Origin: DAOUEG01 sp964595455
GTDB taxonomy: Bacteria > Chloroflexota > Dehalococcoidia > Dehalococcoidales > RBG-16-60-22
Assembly (NCBI GenBank): GCA_964595455.1
Contig: CAZQQL010000001.1
Location: 16,911-80,910 of the forward strand
Direction of reading: 5' to 3'
Length of the DNA stretch: 64,000 bases
Position numbers and translations under genes: made by a program. The notes beneath the pieces were generated by a model. That model searched no databases. It had not been told where the DNA came from and saw nothing but the letters and a program-made list of their open reading frames with translations. Shown piece by piece: positions 16,309 through 25,686 of the stretch (position 1 is the stretch's first letter; each line of letters starts with the position of its first letter).

Positions 16309-16632
16309 TGAGTAATATAATGGGACGATGCAGACAATGGTCGGCAGCGGGCTACAAACCATCCAATGAGTCAGGTCCTGGAAGTGCCGGATATCAAGAG
16401 TGATTTGGCCGCTCTCATACCCGAAGAGCATGTGTCTCTCCAGCATGCTTTCAGATGCGGTAACGCTGAACCCGAGACGGCTCATACGCCACGGAGAGCC
16501 CCCCACAAAAAAGGCCGTGTAACGCAAATCAACTATTGTATTGCCACTTGCAATCTTTTCTAATTAGAGATAACGTGAGACCGGACCGCAAACGTGTAGG
16601 TCAACGAAAACAATAAGAAAGGATAGCAGAGA
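16309..16632. other. Intergenic region without a recognisable gene
   Basis: This 324-base stretch shows only a short open frame (16366-16563) with no family resemblance and no ribosome site. TTGCCA near 16540 may be a -35 element for the gene at 16633. I see nothing else in it. Confidence 0.3.
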
Positions 16633-17136
16633 GTGGCGTATCAAGGAAAATACTCCCGGTATTTCACAACGGACATCAGGGAGGAATCGGTGATACCGGG
16701 AGTGATAGAGAGCCCGAGTTTCGGACTCCGGGGGGCACGCATCATCCCGGAAGCTAAAGCTAACTTCGGCTGGAACGTGATTACCAGGCCGTATTTCCTG
16801 GACAGGGTGACCCATGTCCATGCCGGCGATGAGTACCTGTGCTTTCTGGCGGGCCATGTACCGGACTGCTTCAGCGACTTCGATGCTGAGATCGACTTCT
16901 GCATCGGAAAGGAACAAGAACTTTACACGATCAAGGAACCCACTATCGTGTACATCCCCAAAGGGCTCCTGCATTGCCCGCTCGAATTCCGGGTGGTAAA
17001 TAAACCCCTGCTGTTCATGATGATACTGCTCATGCCGAAATTCGAGCTGACCGATATGAGCGGGAACAAGTCCTCTTATGAAGGCCCGGGAGTTGACGGT
17101 GCTCCCATGACGATAGATTTATCGAAGCTCGAGTAA
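16633..17136 (+). CDS. Cupin-like metal-binding protein (HxH...DE type)
   Basis: The 167-residue protein has a cupin-like core: DRVTHVHAGDEYLCFL (His-x-His-x-x-x-Glu) around residues 57-72, an acidic strand AEIDFCIGKEQELY, and IVYIPKGLLHCPLEFRVV with a late His. This matches the metal-site spacing of cupins. It starts at a GTG with AGAAAGG about ten bases upstream. A shorter relative with the same HTHEFDEVLGFF and YIPAGILHNPL pattern lies at 52899, so this is a paralogous family in the genome. The function is unknown. Confidence 0.65.
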   Translation: MAYQGKYSRYFTTDIREESVIPGVIESPSFGLRGARIIPEAKANFGWNVITRPYFLDRVTHVHAGDEYLCFLAGHVPDCFSDFDAEIDFCIGKEQELYTIKEPTIVYIPKGLLHCPLEFRVVNKPLLFMMILLMPKFELTDMSGNKSSYEGPGVDGAPMTIDLSKLE

Positions 17137-17171
17137 CCAACACGCTCTCAACAACTGGTCCCCAGGCAGGG

Positions 17172-17212
17172 AGAACAACATAAACTGCATTATTCAGAAG
17201 ATGCGTTGTTCT
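17172..17212 (+). terminator. Hairpin downstream of the cupin-like gene
   Basis: AGAACAAC (17172-17179) pairs with GTTGTTCT (17205-17212), with an inner GCAT/ATGC pair. A short GTCTTAAT tail follows. It may be a weak terminator for the gene at 16633. Confidence 0.35.
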
Positions 17213-17266
17213 GTCTTAATGGGCATATATGCCTTTAATGAAATCCCAGTAATGACTGAGAACGCG

Positions 17267-17314
17267 AAAAAATACAGCCCGGACTTTGCTGTCAGAAGCG
17301 CGGTTCCGGGCTGT
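17267..17314 (-). terminator. Terminator of the minus-strand ferredoxin/flavoprotein unit
   Basis: ACAGCCCGGA (17274-17283) pairs with TCCGGGCTGT (17305-17314). Read on the minus strand the stem is followed by a T-rich tail (the complement of 17267-17273). Confidence 0.8.
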
Positions 17315-17329
17315 AATCTTAGTAGCTGA

Positions 17330-17626
17330 TTAGACCTGACCTATCTCTCCGGTCTCCTTGTTCTTCCAATAGCCGCGGGACTGGATGGGCCAGTTGAACT
17401 CGATGGCTCCCGGACGAGGGCAGTCATTGACGCAGGTGCCGCAGTACCAGCATTCATCAGCGTGAAGTATGATGGGCGTCTTGCCTTTTTGCGGGTTCGG
17501 CAGGTAGACGTCTATCGGACAGACTTCCACGCAATGATTGCAGCCGTTGCAGACTTCCGGGTGGAAGATCACCGGCCGGCTGGGCGTGGTGATGTTGGGA
17601 ACGGCGGTCAGTTTATGTTCAGGCAT
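17330..17626 (-). CDS. 4Fe-4S ferredoxin, partner of the downstream-oriented flavoprotein pair
   Basis: This ferredoxin of about 98 residues has CNGCNHCVEVCPIDVY and CWYCGTCVNDCPRPGAIEF, each a CxxCxxCxxxCP cluster motif. I start it at the ATG at 17626, behind GGAGGA. The preceding flavoprotein gene ends 32 bases upstream on the same strand, so the two are one operon. It resembles the small subunits that accompany APS-reductase-like or fumarate-reductase-like flavoproteins and presumably feeds or drains electrons from that protein. Confidence 0.9.
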   Translation of the reverse strand: MPEHKLTAVPNITTPSRPVIFHPEVCNGCNHCVEVCPIDVYLPNPQKGKTPIILHADECWYCGTCVNDCPRPGAIEFNWPIQSRGYWKNKETGEIGQV

Positions 17627-17658
17627 TACTTCCTCCATTACTACGTTTCATTGTGTGA

Positions 17659-19599
17659 TTATTTGCCCCGGTAGACGCCGGTGTAGTCCCGGTTGTGGGC
17701 TTCGTACTGCTGTTTCATGTCGCCCCAGAACCTCATGGGCAGGTCGCCGGTCACTATCTTGCCGTTTTCCTGCTTGATGGTCAGGTACTTGTTCCACTCC
17801 GGGGGGTCCATGGCGGGATAGTCTATCCTGTTGAGGCCCAGCATCATGCTGCTGGCCTTGCGCGCCAGCATGGCGTTGATGATGATCTTCGAATACGTCA
17901 GCATCGTGGTATCTTCCAGCGTCCGCATCAGCTTGTGCGGGTCCGGAGCATACAGCATGGGCACGAACTCATCCTCGATCCTCTTGAGTGATTGAAGGCC
18001 CATCTTGAGCAGGGACTCGTTTTTGAACTCGCTGACATAGTACTGAAGGGCGCGCGCCATACCGGCGTGGACTTCTTTCCACTCGATGCCGCTGCTCCGC
18101 TTGACTGGAGCGTACACGCGTTCCTTTTCCCTGGCTACCTGGGCGCGGTCGATGTCCGCCTGCCCGACCTGTTTGGCATATGCGGCGGCCTTGCGCCCGG
18201 CATAACGGCCGGTTGAGGCGGCGAAACTGTGGTCCTCCGGCGAGAACATCTGCTCACCGGCAGCGTAGAGGCCTTCGAGGGTGGATTGCAGGTTCCAGTC
18301 CACGACGATGCCGCCGCCGTACCCGGCTTCACGCCACTGGGGCAGCGACATTCCCTCGATGTACTTGTAGCTCTGAAGCAGGTCGCGGGCAGGGTCGTAC
18401 CCGGCTTTCTCATAGGTATCCATGATGATCTTGGTGGTGGATTCTTCCTTGAGCATCAGGTCCCACGTGGCACGGCGCTCGACGTCCTTCATGGCGGGGA
18501 AATCACCGTAGACCGGCAGCTTCCATTCACCCTTGAGAATGCCTTCACGCACCGCGGCGTCCGCTTCACGGCTCGGCTGCATGGAGCCAGCGTCTTCCCA
18601 GCCCTGGGTAGGGAAGGGGAGCCGTTTGCCGGTCGCATCGACGAGCGGTACGTTCTCGTAGCTGGCGTCGCCCGCGCCGGAATACCACTTGTGCTTGAGG
18701 CCGGTCGCGATGCCCAGGAAGCCGGTGGCTTCCATCTTGGTCAATGTCGCGCCGGCGTTCCAGGCCATGACGGTACCATCACCGGAGATCGCCCGCGATC
18801 TCATGCTGGAATAGCCGCACAGCTCGGTGGTCAGGTTCCACATAGCCCCGGCGCCGGCCGTAGCGAGGATGGTGGCTTTCGACTTGAATACCAGGAACTC
18901 GCCGGTACGACTGTTGAGGCCGGTGGCGCCGACTACCCGCGCTCCCTGGACTCCTTTTTCGGTCAGGAGGCTCGTGCCCATGGTGCGGTCGAATATCTGC
19001 ACGCCCAGGCGTTTGCATTCTTTCTTGAGGGCCGGTTTGAAGGTGGTGCCCCAGATACGGATAACGGTGTTGTTGAGGACGTCGCCTTTACGGTAGTTCG
19101 GGCTTTCGTAATTAACGACGAAGCCGCGGTAACGGGTATATCGGGGTGAGATCATCAGTTTGGTTTTCTCGTCCCGGCCGGTAGCGCCCACGTATTCATC
19201 TTTAGTATCGCGGATCTTGCCGCCCATCAGTTCCATTTCCTGCAGGGTGTCCCAGTCCTCACGGCACTGGATCTGCACCCCGATACCATTGCAGTACGGC
19301 CGGTCCGTCACCTGCTGCGCCCAGTTGTCCGGATCGACGTTGGACAGCGGATTGGCGGGGGCGTCGCACCAGTGGTCGCAGCCCGGGCCTCCCTGGCCGC
19401 TGCGGATGGTGTCGCTTTTTTCGACCAGCGCTACCCGCAGGCCCTGCCTGGCGGCGCTGATGGCCGCCCAGCAGCCGGCGATGCCGCCGCCGATGACCAG
19501 GACATCGGTCTCGACTTCCCTTTCCTGCTCGTACTTCACCGGATACGGCCAATCCGGGAGACGGCCTTCTTCTTTCAGATAATCATGCCATGTACTCAA
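17659..19599 (-). CDS. Large FAD-binding fumarate-reductase/AprA-like flavoprotein
   Basis: The protein has about 646 residues with an N-terminal FAD motif VLVIGGGIAGCWAAISAA ending in VALVEKSD. A second FAD contact lies at GLYAAGEQMFSPEDHSFAAS, and there is a long helical C-terminal third. The start is a TTG at 19599 chosen because AAGGAGGT lies seven bases upstream. It has the AprA-like segment SGQGGPGCDHW near residue 68, but the dedicated AprB, QmoABC and Sat genes are absent here, so sulfite/APS chemistry is not supported. The ferredoxin gene follows immediately. It is a paralogue in general design of the flavoprotein at 7799. The substrate is unknown. Confidence 0.85.
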   Translation of the reverse strand: MSTWHDYLKEEGRLPDWPYPVKYEQEREVETDVLVIGGGIAGCWAAISAARQGLRVALVEKSDTIRSGQGGPGCDHWCDAPANPLSNVDPDNWAQQVTDRPYCNGIGVQIQCREDWDTLQEMELMGGKIRDTKDEYVGATGRDEKTKLMISPRYTRYRGFVVNYESPNYRKGDVLNNTVIRIWGTTFKPALKKECKRLGVQIFDRTMGTSLLTEKGVQGARVVGATGLNSRTGEFLVFKSKATILATAGAGAMWNLTTELCGYSSMRSRAISGDGTVMAWNAGATLTKMEATGFLGIATGLKHKWYSGAGDASYENVPLVDATGKRLPFPTQGWEDAGSMQPSREADAAVREGILKGEWKLPVYGDFPAMKDVERRATWDLMLKEESTTKIIMDTYEKAGYDPARDLLQSYKYIEGMSLPQWREAGYGGGIVVDWNLQSTLEGLYAAGEQMFSPEDHSFAASTGRYAGRKAAAYAKQVGQADIDRAQVAREKERVYAPVKRSSGIEWKEVHAGMARALQYYVSEFKNESLLKMGLQSLKRIEDEFVPMLYAPDPHKLMRTLEDTTMLTYSKIIINAMLARKASSMMLGLNRIDYPAMDPPEWNKYLTIKQENGKIVTGDLPMRFWGDMKQQYEAHNRDYTGVYRGK

Positions 19600-19681
19600 T
19601 CGCTGTACCTCCTTCAACAGATAGCTACCACGAAGCATAATCGTGTATGACCTGTATCGTCAAGTTTTTTCCGCGCGCTGC

Positions 19682-19715
19682 AAAAAAAGAGCATCCCGTT
19701 GTGGGCGGGATGCTC
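19682..19715 (-). terminator. Terminator of the sulfatase operon
   Basis: A 10-bp perfect stem GAGCATCCCG/CGGGATGCTC is followed on the minus strand by seven T residues (complement of 19682-19688). It lies 26 bases after the stop of the sulfatase gene at 19741. Confidence 0.9.
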
Positions 19716-19740
19716 GGTATAACGTCATCGATGGCAAGTT

Positions 19741-22011
19741 CTACTCGTTCTTAAGCGCCTGCTCCAGTTCGAGCATGAACTCCATGTCTCCGGCGGGACG
19801 GGCGAGGTCGAACTCCACCCTGTCGATACGGTTCGTGTAGGGGTAGTTCTTCTTTTCCTTCATACCGCCGGTGACGGAAATGAAGGGGAACCTCCCGACA
19901 CTGAACGTTCCGCCGTGGAACAGCGGCTGCGATTCGATGTACATGTTGCCGCCCGGTTTACCGTTGATGAGCAGCCTTCCTACCCCCGCTCCGGGACGGG
20001 TAAGGCAGAAATCGAAAGCTAGTTCGAGGTCGCCTTCCGGCAGTTCGGTGTCCGAATCGAGGTGGAAATGCCGGTACGCCAGCCAGTTGTAGTGGAATTT
20101 CAGTTTTTTGTCCTCGATGTAGAGGGCGTACCCGCCGAGATTGTCTCCCGCGGCGAACAAAGCGCCTTCGTCACCGGTTTTGTACGTGACGAAAGCCCTG
20201 GCGGTAAAGGAATCCTGGGCCAGCCTCGGCCCGGAGCCGGCGGAGAACTCGGGATAGAACACGTAGCGTGTCCTGGACTTAACCGGGGCATAGCGGTACA
20301 TCTTCTTGGAATTGAAGCCTTCAGCCCGTTTCAAGTGGCTTTCAGCCAGGGGCAGGACGCCGTACTTGCCGGCCTCATGCCACCAGAGGTCTTTCAGTTC
20401 CCGGAGCTTGTCCGGGTATTTTTCAGCCAGGTCCACGGTCTCGGTGAAATCCGTGTCCGTATGGAACAGTTCCCAGACATCTTTATCGAAGTCGAAGCCG
20501 GGATTGACCGCGTGGTCCGCGACAGCCTTCCAGCCGTCCGCCCAGATACCCCGGTTGCCGACCATTTCATAGTACTGGACATGGCGGCGGGTTTTTTCCT
20601 CGGGGCTGTCGAACGTGTATGCCATGCTGACGCCATGCTTGGGCTCCTGCCTGACGCCGTTGATGGACGCCGGCTGCCCGATGCCGCACATCTCCAGGAC
20701 GGTGCTGTTGATGTCCACGACATGGTGGTACTGGGTCCGGATACCGCCTTTGTCCCTGATCCTGTCCGGACACGTAACGATGAGCGGGACCTTGATGCCG
20801 CCGCAGTGGTTCCAGGACTTGTACATGCGCAGCGGTGTATTGGAAGCCCGTGCCCACCCCGAGGGGTAGTGGCATTTCACATCAGCCGAGCCCAGCGATT
20901 CCAGTTCATCCTCGCCGACCAGCGGCGGGTCCTGTTCCGTCACGTAATGGTAAGCAAAACTCCGGGTGCCCCAGCGACCACCTTCGGCGGAGGCGCCGTT
21001 ATCGGAGAGGAACACCGTTATCGTGTTATCGTACTGGCCGATTTTCTTCAGGTAATCTATCACCCTGCCGATCTGGGCGTCGGTATGCGTCACGAAACCG
21101 GCGTAAACCTCCATGTATCTCGAAAAAGCGCGTTTTTCTTCCGCGGTTAATGTATCCCATCTGGCGGCGATGTAGTCGGTTTCCGGGAGACGGCAGTCTT
21201 CCGGCACGATGCCGAGTTCCTTCTGCCGCTGCAGCACTTTCTCGCGGTAGACGTCCCAGCCTTCATCGAATTTGCCTCTGTAACGGTCCACGTAGTCTTT
21301 GGGGACCTGGTGCGGCGAGTGGTGCGCGCCGAAAGCGAGGTAGCAGAAGAAAGGCTTGTCAGGGTCGTTGGACTTGAGGTCGCCGATATAGGAGATGGCC
21401 CGGTCGGCCAGGTCTTCGCTGAGGTGATAGCCTTCATCCGGGGTCTTCGGCTGATTGACGAACTCGTTCCCGCACACGAGGTCGGGGTAGAACTGGCCTG
21501 TCGCCGCCCCGAGGAAACCGTAGTATTTCTCGAACCCCCGGCCGAGCGGCCACTGGTCGAACGGCCCGGTGGAAGAACGCGTTTCCGGCGGGACCAGGTG
21601 CCATTTGCCGATGGCATACGTGGCGTAACCGTTCCTGACCAGCGTTTCGCTGATCATTCCGTACTCTTTGCCGACGCGCGCCCGGTATCCGGGGAAACCC
21701 ATGTCGATCTCCGCGATGAACCCCATGCCGGTGGTGTGGCAGTTGCAGCCGGTGAGGAGGCTCGCCCTTGTGGGGGAACACATGGCGTTGACGTGGAAGT
21801 CCCGATAGCGGAGGCCGTCCGCCGCCAGCGCATCGATGTTGGGCGTATCGATCAACGAGCCGTAACAGCCCACGTCCGAGTAGCCCGTATCGTCGAGGAG
21901 GATATAGAGGATGTTAGGAGCGTTTGCAGGCGGACCATTCTCAGGCCACCACGGTGTGGAATCCATGTAACGTGTTTTGATGATGCCCTGGTATTGTTTT
22001 TTATCAGCCAT
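19741..22011 (-). CDS. Cys-type sulfatase (arylsulfatase family), distal copy
   Basis: The 756-residue protein has the sulfatase signature at Cys78-Ser-Pro-Thr-Arg82 with the following LLTG. Cys78 is the residue oxidised to formylglycine, and the Asp pair at 40-41 (LLDDTGY) binds calcium. Further metal-site residues lie in FLSDNGAS (about residue 335). After the alkaline-phosphatase-fold core (about 1-530) comes a beta-rich C-terminal part of about 200 residues resembling a concanavalin/LamG-like domain. No signal peptide is visible, so a cytoplasmic location is likely. It hydrolyses a sulfate ester, but the substrate is unknown. It is a tandem paralogue of the next gene. Confidence 0.92.
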   Translation of the reverse strand: MADKKQYQGIIKTRYMDSTPWWPENGPPANAPNILYILLDDTGYSDVGCYGSLIDTPNIDALAADGLRYRDFHVNAMCSPTRASLLTGCNCHTTGMGFIAEIDMGFPGYRARVGKEYGMISETLVRNGYATYAIGKWHLVPPETRSSTGPFDQWPLGRGFEKYYGFLGAATGQFYPDLVCGNEFVNQPKTPDEGYHLSEDLADRAISYIGDLKSNDPDKPFFCYLAFGAHHSPHQVPKDYVDRYRGKFDEGWDVYREKVLQRQKELGIVPEDCRLPETDYIAARWDTLTAEEKRAFSRYMEVYAGFVTHTDAQIGRVIDYLKKIGQYDNTITVFLSDNGASAEGGRWGTRSFAYHYVTEQDPPLVGEDELESLGSADVKCHYPSGWARASNTPLRMYKSWNHCGGIKVPLIVTCPDRIRDKGGIRTQYHHVVDINSTVLEMCGIGQPASINGVRQEPKHGVSMAYTFDSPEEKTRRHVQYYEMVGNRGIWADGWKAVADHAVNPGFDFDKDVWELFHTDTDFTETVDLAEKYPDKLRELKDLWWHEAGKYGVLPLAESHLKRAEGFNSKKMYRYAPVKSRTRYVFYPEFSAGSGPRLAQDSFTARAFVTYKTGDEGALFAAGDNLGGYALYIEDKKLKFHYNWLAYRHFHLDSDTELPEGDLELAFDFCLTRPGAGVGRLLINGKPGGNMYIESQPLFHGGTFSVGRFPFISVTGGMKEKKNYPYTNRIDRVEFDLARPAGDMEFMLELEQALKNE

Positions 22012-22063
22012 CGCTGTTCACCTCTCCGTTATATTCCCCCTTCTCCATCGGACGGGAACGGGA

Positions 22064-24337
22064 CTATTGATTGCGCAGTTCGCGCTCCAGTTCGAGCATG
22101 ATGTCCATGTCATCGACGGGGCGTTCCATGTCGATTTCCACTCGGTCGAGCTTGCCCTGGTACCGGAAGTAATCCGTCGATTTCATATCCTTTGTGATCG
22201 GTGAAAGGGCGTACCTGCCGACGGCGAACTTGCCGCCCGAGAACAGCGGGTAAACGCTGATGGAGATATTGCCGGACGGTTCTCCGTTGATGAGGAGACG
22301 CCCCACGCCCTGGTCCGGTTTGGTGTTGACAAATTCGAAGCCGAGCTTCACATCGCCATCAGGCAATTCCACGCCGGATACCAGGTGCAACTGCTGCTCG
22401 GCGAGGTAGTTCAGGTGGAACACGAGCCGGTTGTTCTTGACGTACAGCGCGTAGCCGCCCGAGTTGTCACCGGCGGCGACCAGTGTGCCCTCGTTTCCCT
22501 TCCGATGGTTGGCGAACGCCGTAATGACGAAGGATTTGTTCGCGAGCCGGGGGGACAGGGAATTGGGGGTCATCTGCGGATAGAAGGTGTACCGGCTGTG
22601 GTACTCCGATGGCGCGAACCGGAGCATCTTGTTCCAGTCGAAGCCGCCCATTTTCTTGTAATGGCTCTCCATCATGGGCAGCACGCCGTACTTTCCGGCC
22701 TCATGCCACCACAGGTCTACCATTTCCCGCAGTTTTTCCGGGTGACTGGCGGCCAGGTCGCGAGACTCGGAGAAATCCTCGTCGGTATGATAAAGCTCCC
22801 ACTTGTCATCGTCGAAACTGGCGGAGATGACATGGTCGGAGACCGCCTTCCAGCCGTCCGCCCAGATGCCCCGGTTGCCGAGCATCTCGTAGTACTGTAC
22901 CAGCCTCTGCCGGGGAGCAGCCGGGTCATCGAAGGTATAGGTCATGCTGATGCCGGGTTTGTCAGCCTGCTTGACGCCCTTGATGAATTCCGGCTGCTCG
23001 ATGCCCGTAATATCCAGGACCGTCTTGTAGATATCGATGACGTGGTGATACTGCGTTCGTATACTGCCCTTGTCCTTGATCTTGTCCGGATAGCTGATGA
23101 TGCAGGGCACTTTTACGCCGCCGGCGTGGCACCACGTCTTGTACATCTTGAGCGGCGTATTGCCGGCCCATCCCCAACTTCGGGGATAATTGTTGGCTGC
23201 TTCCGGTGAGCCCAGCAGTTCGAGCTGTTCATCAGAAGCGAGGTCCGCCCAGCGCATTGACATGAGATGATAATACTCGTTGAAACAGCCCTCGGGACCG
23301 CCCTCACCGGAAGCGCCGTTATCGGAGATGAGGACGATGAGCGTGTTATCGTACTGGCCGCTCTTTTTCAGGAAATCGAGCAGCCGCCCGACCTGTTCAT
23401 CGGTATACGAAAGATAACCCGCGAATACCTCCATGAATTTCGGGAAGACTTTCTTCTGGCGTTCCGTGAGGGAATCCCAGGGGGTGGCCAGGTAGTTGTG
23501 TTCCGTCAATTTGGTGTCCGGCGGGATGAGGCCCATTTCCTTCTGGCGGGCGAATACCTTCTGCCGGTAGACGTCCCAGCCTTCGTCGAATTTCCCCTTG
23601 TATTTCTCGATGTAGTCTTTCGGAGCGTGGTGCGGGCCGTGCATCGCCCCGAAGGAGAGGTAGCAGAAGAAAGGCTTGTCAGGAGCGCAGGACTTCTGGT
23701 CGCCGATATAGCCGATTGCCTTGTCCACGAGGTCGGCGCTGAGGTGGTATCCTTCTTCCGGGCTCTTGGGAGGATCGATGTGGTGGTTATCGCACACCAT
23801 GTCCGGGTAAAACTGGCTGGTGGCTGCGTTGAGGAACCCGTAATATTTTTCGAAGCCGCGGCCCAGCGGCCACTGGTTGAAGGGGCCGGCGCCGCTCATG
23901 TGCTTCTGGTTGCAGAGATGCCATTTGCCTACGGCAAAGGTGGAGTACCCGTTCTCCAGCAGCGCCTCGCTGATGTAGCCGTACTTCTGGTTGATGTCGC
24001 CGGAAAGGGCCGGGAAACCGAGGCTGTAGTTGGCCAGGAACCCGAGCCCGACGGTATGGTTGTTGCATCCGGTCAGCAGGCTGGCCCGCGTCGGAGAGCA
24101 CATGGCGTTGACGTGGAAATCGCTGTACCGCAGACCGTCGGCGGCGATGGAATCCATGTGGCGGGTATCGATGAGAGACCCGTAGCAGCCCAGCTGGGAA
24201 TACCCGGTATCGTCGAGAACGATATAGAGGATATTCGGCGCCCCTTTGGGCGGCCTCGGTTCATCCTGCCACCACGGCGTCGAATCGATATACGATGTCT
24301 TGATAACACCCTGGAATTCCTGTTCCTGGTTGGCCAT
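22064..24337 (-). CDS. Cys-type sulfatase (arylsulfatase family), proximal copy
   Basis: This 757-residue paralogue of the 19741 gene has the same plan. The calcium-binding LDDTGY lies at residues 41-46, the formylglycine site is Cys80 in NAMCSPTRASLLTG, and a metal site occurs at LISDNGASGEGG. The C-terminal beta domain is LVAAGDNSGGYALYVKNN-like. The start is at ATG 24337, behind GAGGTG; the in-frame GTG nine bases earlier overlaps the ribosome site. It lies between the maturase gene (29 bases upstream) and the second sulfatase. Alignment by eye shows strong similarity throughout, consistent with local duplication. The substrate is unknown. Confidence 0.92.
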   Translation of the reverse strand: MANQEQEFQGVIKTSYIDSTPWWQDEPRPPKGAPNILYIVLDDTGYSQLGCYGSLIDTRHMDSIAADGLRYSDFHVNAMCSPTRASLLTGCNNHTVGLGFLANYSLGFPALSGDINQKYGYISEALLENGYSTFAVGKWHLCNQKHMSGAGPFNQWPLGRGFEKYYGFLNAATSQFYPDMVCDNHHIDPPKSPEEGYHLSADLVDKAIGYIGDQKSCAPDKPFFCYLSFGAMHGPHHAPKDYIEKYKGKFDEGWDVYRQKVFARQKEMGLIPPDTKLTEHNYLATPWDSLTERQKKVFPKFMEVFAGYLSYTDEQVGRLLDFLKKSGQYDNTLIVLISDNGASGEGGPEGCFNEYYHLMSMRWADLASDEQLELLGSPEAANNYPRSWGWAGNTPLKMYKTWCHAGGVKVPCIISYPDKIKDKGSIRTQYHHVIDIYKTVLDITGIEQPEFIKGVKQADKPGISMTYTFDDPAAPRQRLVQYYEMLGNRGIWADGWKAVSDHVISASFDDDKWELYHTDEDFSESRDLAASHPEKLREMVDLWWHEAGKYGVLPMMESHYKKMGGFDWNKMLRFAPSEYHSRYTFYPQMTPNSLSPRLANKSFVITAFANHRKGNEGTLVAAGDNSGGYALYVKNNRLVFHLNYLAEQQLHLVSGVELPDGDVKLGFEFVNTKPDQGVGRLLINGEPSGNISISVYPLFSGGKFAVGRYALSPITKDMKSTDYFRYQGKLDRVEIDMERPVDDMDIMLELERELRNQ

Positions 24338-24366
24338 GTTTTTCACCTCTCATTACGGATTGAGTA

Positions 24367-25518
24367 TCAATTTGGCTGTTGGGCCGATTGCCGTTGCGCC
24401 TGGACTTTCCGGACATATTTGGCGACTTCGAGCAAATGGGGATAGGCATAATCGAGGAACTCGATATAAGATTGACAGAAGTAGTTGCGTTCAAGCCCGC
24501 CGGAAGGCTGGGCCGGCCGGTCCCGGCGGCATCCGCCGCGGCAGAGGGCCTTCCATTTGCAGGTCAGGCATGCCGGCGGCGCCGATAACGAGCTGCTGAT
24601 GAAGCGCCGGCACGTATCGCTTTCATAAAGTTCCAGCAGTTCCTTGTCCTGGATATCACCCAGTTTCCATTCATCGGTGACGTAGAAATCACACGGGTAT
24701 ACACTGCCGTCAGCCTCGAAAACGAACTGGCACTGGCAGGAGCCGAGCAGGCTGCACATCTCGGGGGACATGCCCATTACCATCCTCACCAGGTTATCGA
24801 AGTACCTTACGCTCACCTCCCGGCCGCCCGTAAAATCCGTGAACCATTTATCGAAGAAACGCAGCAGGAAAAAGGCGTAGCTCTTCGGGCTCAGTGAATA
24901 ATCGCGTCCCCCTCGCTCACCGGCGCCGGGATCGATGCAGGGCATGAACTGGAGATAGTTGAAATTGTTGGCTTTGTAATAATCGTAGAGTTTGTCCGGA
25001 TGGCGCGCCGTTGCTTCGGTAACCACGAACAGAATATTGTAGTCCACTTTATGCCGGTTGAGCAGCGCCGCCGTGCGGATCACCGCATCATGAGTGCCTT
25101 TCCCCCTGGCATCGGTCCGGTATGCGTCATGCAGGTCATGGGGACCATCCAGGGAAAGCCCGATGAGAAAGCGGTTATCGTGCAGAAACTTGGCCCAATC
25201 GCTGTCCAGCAGCACGCCGTTGGTCTGGAGGCAGTTTTCGATCCTGACGCCGTTGACGTTCAGCTTCTGTTGAAGCTCTATCAAGGTCTTGTAGAAATCG
25301 AGCCCGCACAGCGTCGGCTCCCCGCCCTGGAAAGAAAAGGTCGCCTGCCCGGAGGCAAACCGAAGTGCCTTCCTGATGATCGTTTCGAGGGTCTCGAGGC
25401 TCATGAAGCCGAAATCGGCTACGCTGCGGTTGTCGGCCACGTCGTGGTAAAAGCAGTATTCACACTTCAAGTTGCACTTGCTTGAGGCCGGTTTAATGAG
25501 AACGCTGATCGGCGGCAC
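24367..25518 (-). CDS. Anaerobic sulfatase-maturating enzyme (radical SAM, SPASM domain)
   Basis: This enzyme converts the active-site Cys of sulfatases to formylglycine without oxygen. The radical-SAM cluster motif is Cys15-x3-Cys19-x2-Cys22 (CNLKCEYCFYH), preceded by the family-typical PPISVLIKPAS. GGEPTLCGLDFY follows near residue 66. The C-terminal SPASM cysteines appear in CSLLGSCQCQFVFEADGSVYPCDF and CLTCKWKALCRGGCRRD. The length of 383 residues is normal. The start is GTG 25518 behind AAGGAA. It heads the operon with two Cys-type sulfatases, which are its evident substrates. Confidence 0.94.
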   Translation of the reverse strand: MPPISVLIKPASSKCNLKCEYCFYHDVADNRSVADFGFMSLETLETIIRKALRFASGQATFSFQGGEPTLCGLDFYKTLIELQQKLNVNGVRIENCLQTNGVLLDSDWAKFLHDNRFLIGLSLDGPHDLHDAYRTDARGKGTHDAVIRTAALLNRHKVDYNILFVVTEATARHPDKLYDYYKANNFNYLQFMPCIDPGAGERGGRDYSLSPKSYAFFLLRFFDKWFTDFTGGREVSVRYFDNLVRMVMGMSPEMCSLLGSCQCQFVFEADGSVYPCDFYVTDEWKLGDIQDKELLELYESDTCRRFISSSLSAPPACLTCKWKALCRGGCRRDRPAQPSGGLERNYFCQSYIEFLDYAYPHLLEVAKYVRKVQAQRQSAQQPN

Positions 25519-25686
25519 TGGATTCTGTTCCTTGTAGTACGTCAGTTGGTGAGTTGCTCTACGGCAACCGGGTCATAAACTTGCGTAATACCCGGGAACG
25601 TCACCTCCTCACTTTAGTTCATAACCCTGATTCAGCAAAGCTCTTTTTGTCAAGTAAAGAAGAACGTAAAGGAAGCCGATAGACTG

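Noticed and set aside
18229..19149. 306-codon plus-strand frame across the flavoprotein gene
   Set aside because: Antisense shadow of a GC-rich gene with clear FAD motifs; no domain pattern of its own.
17330..19599. APS reductase (AprBA)
   Set aside because: The ferredoxin is too small and lacks the AprB tail; Sat and Qmo genes are absent. A general flavoprotein/ferredoxin pair is the safer call.
20062..21150. 362-codon plus-strand frame opposite the distal sulfatase
   Set aside because: Same reason: the minus strand carries the sulfatase signature and continuous family likeness.
23267..24445. 392-codon plus-strand frame opposite the proximal sulfatase
   Set aside because: Runs across the sulfatase start and into the maturase gene; no recognisable domain.
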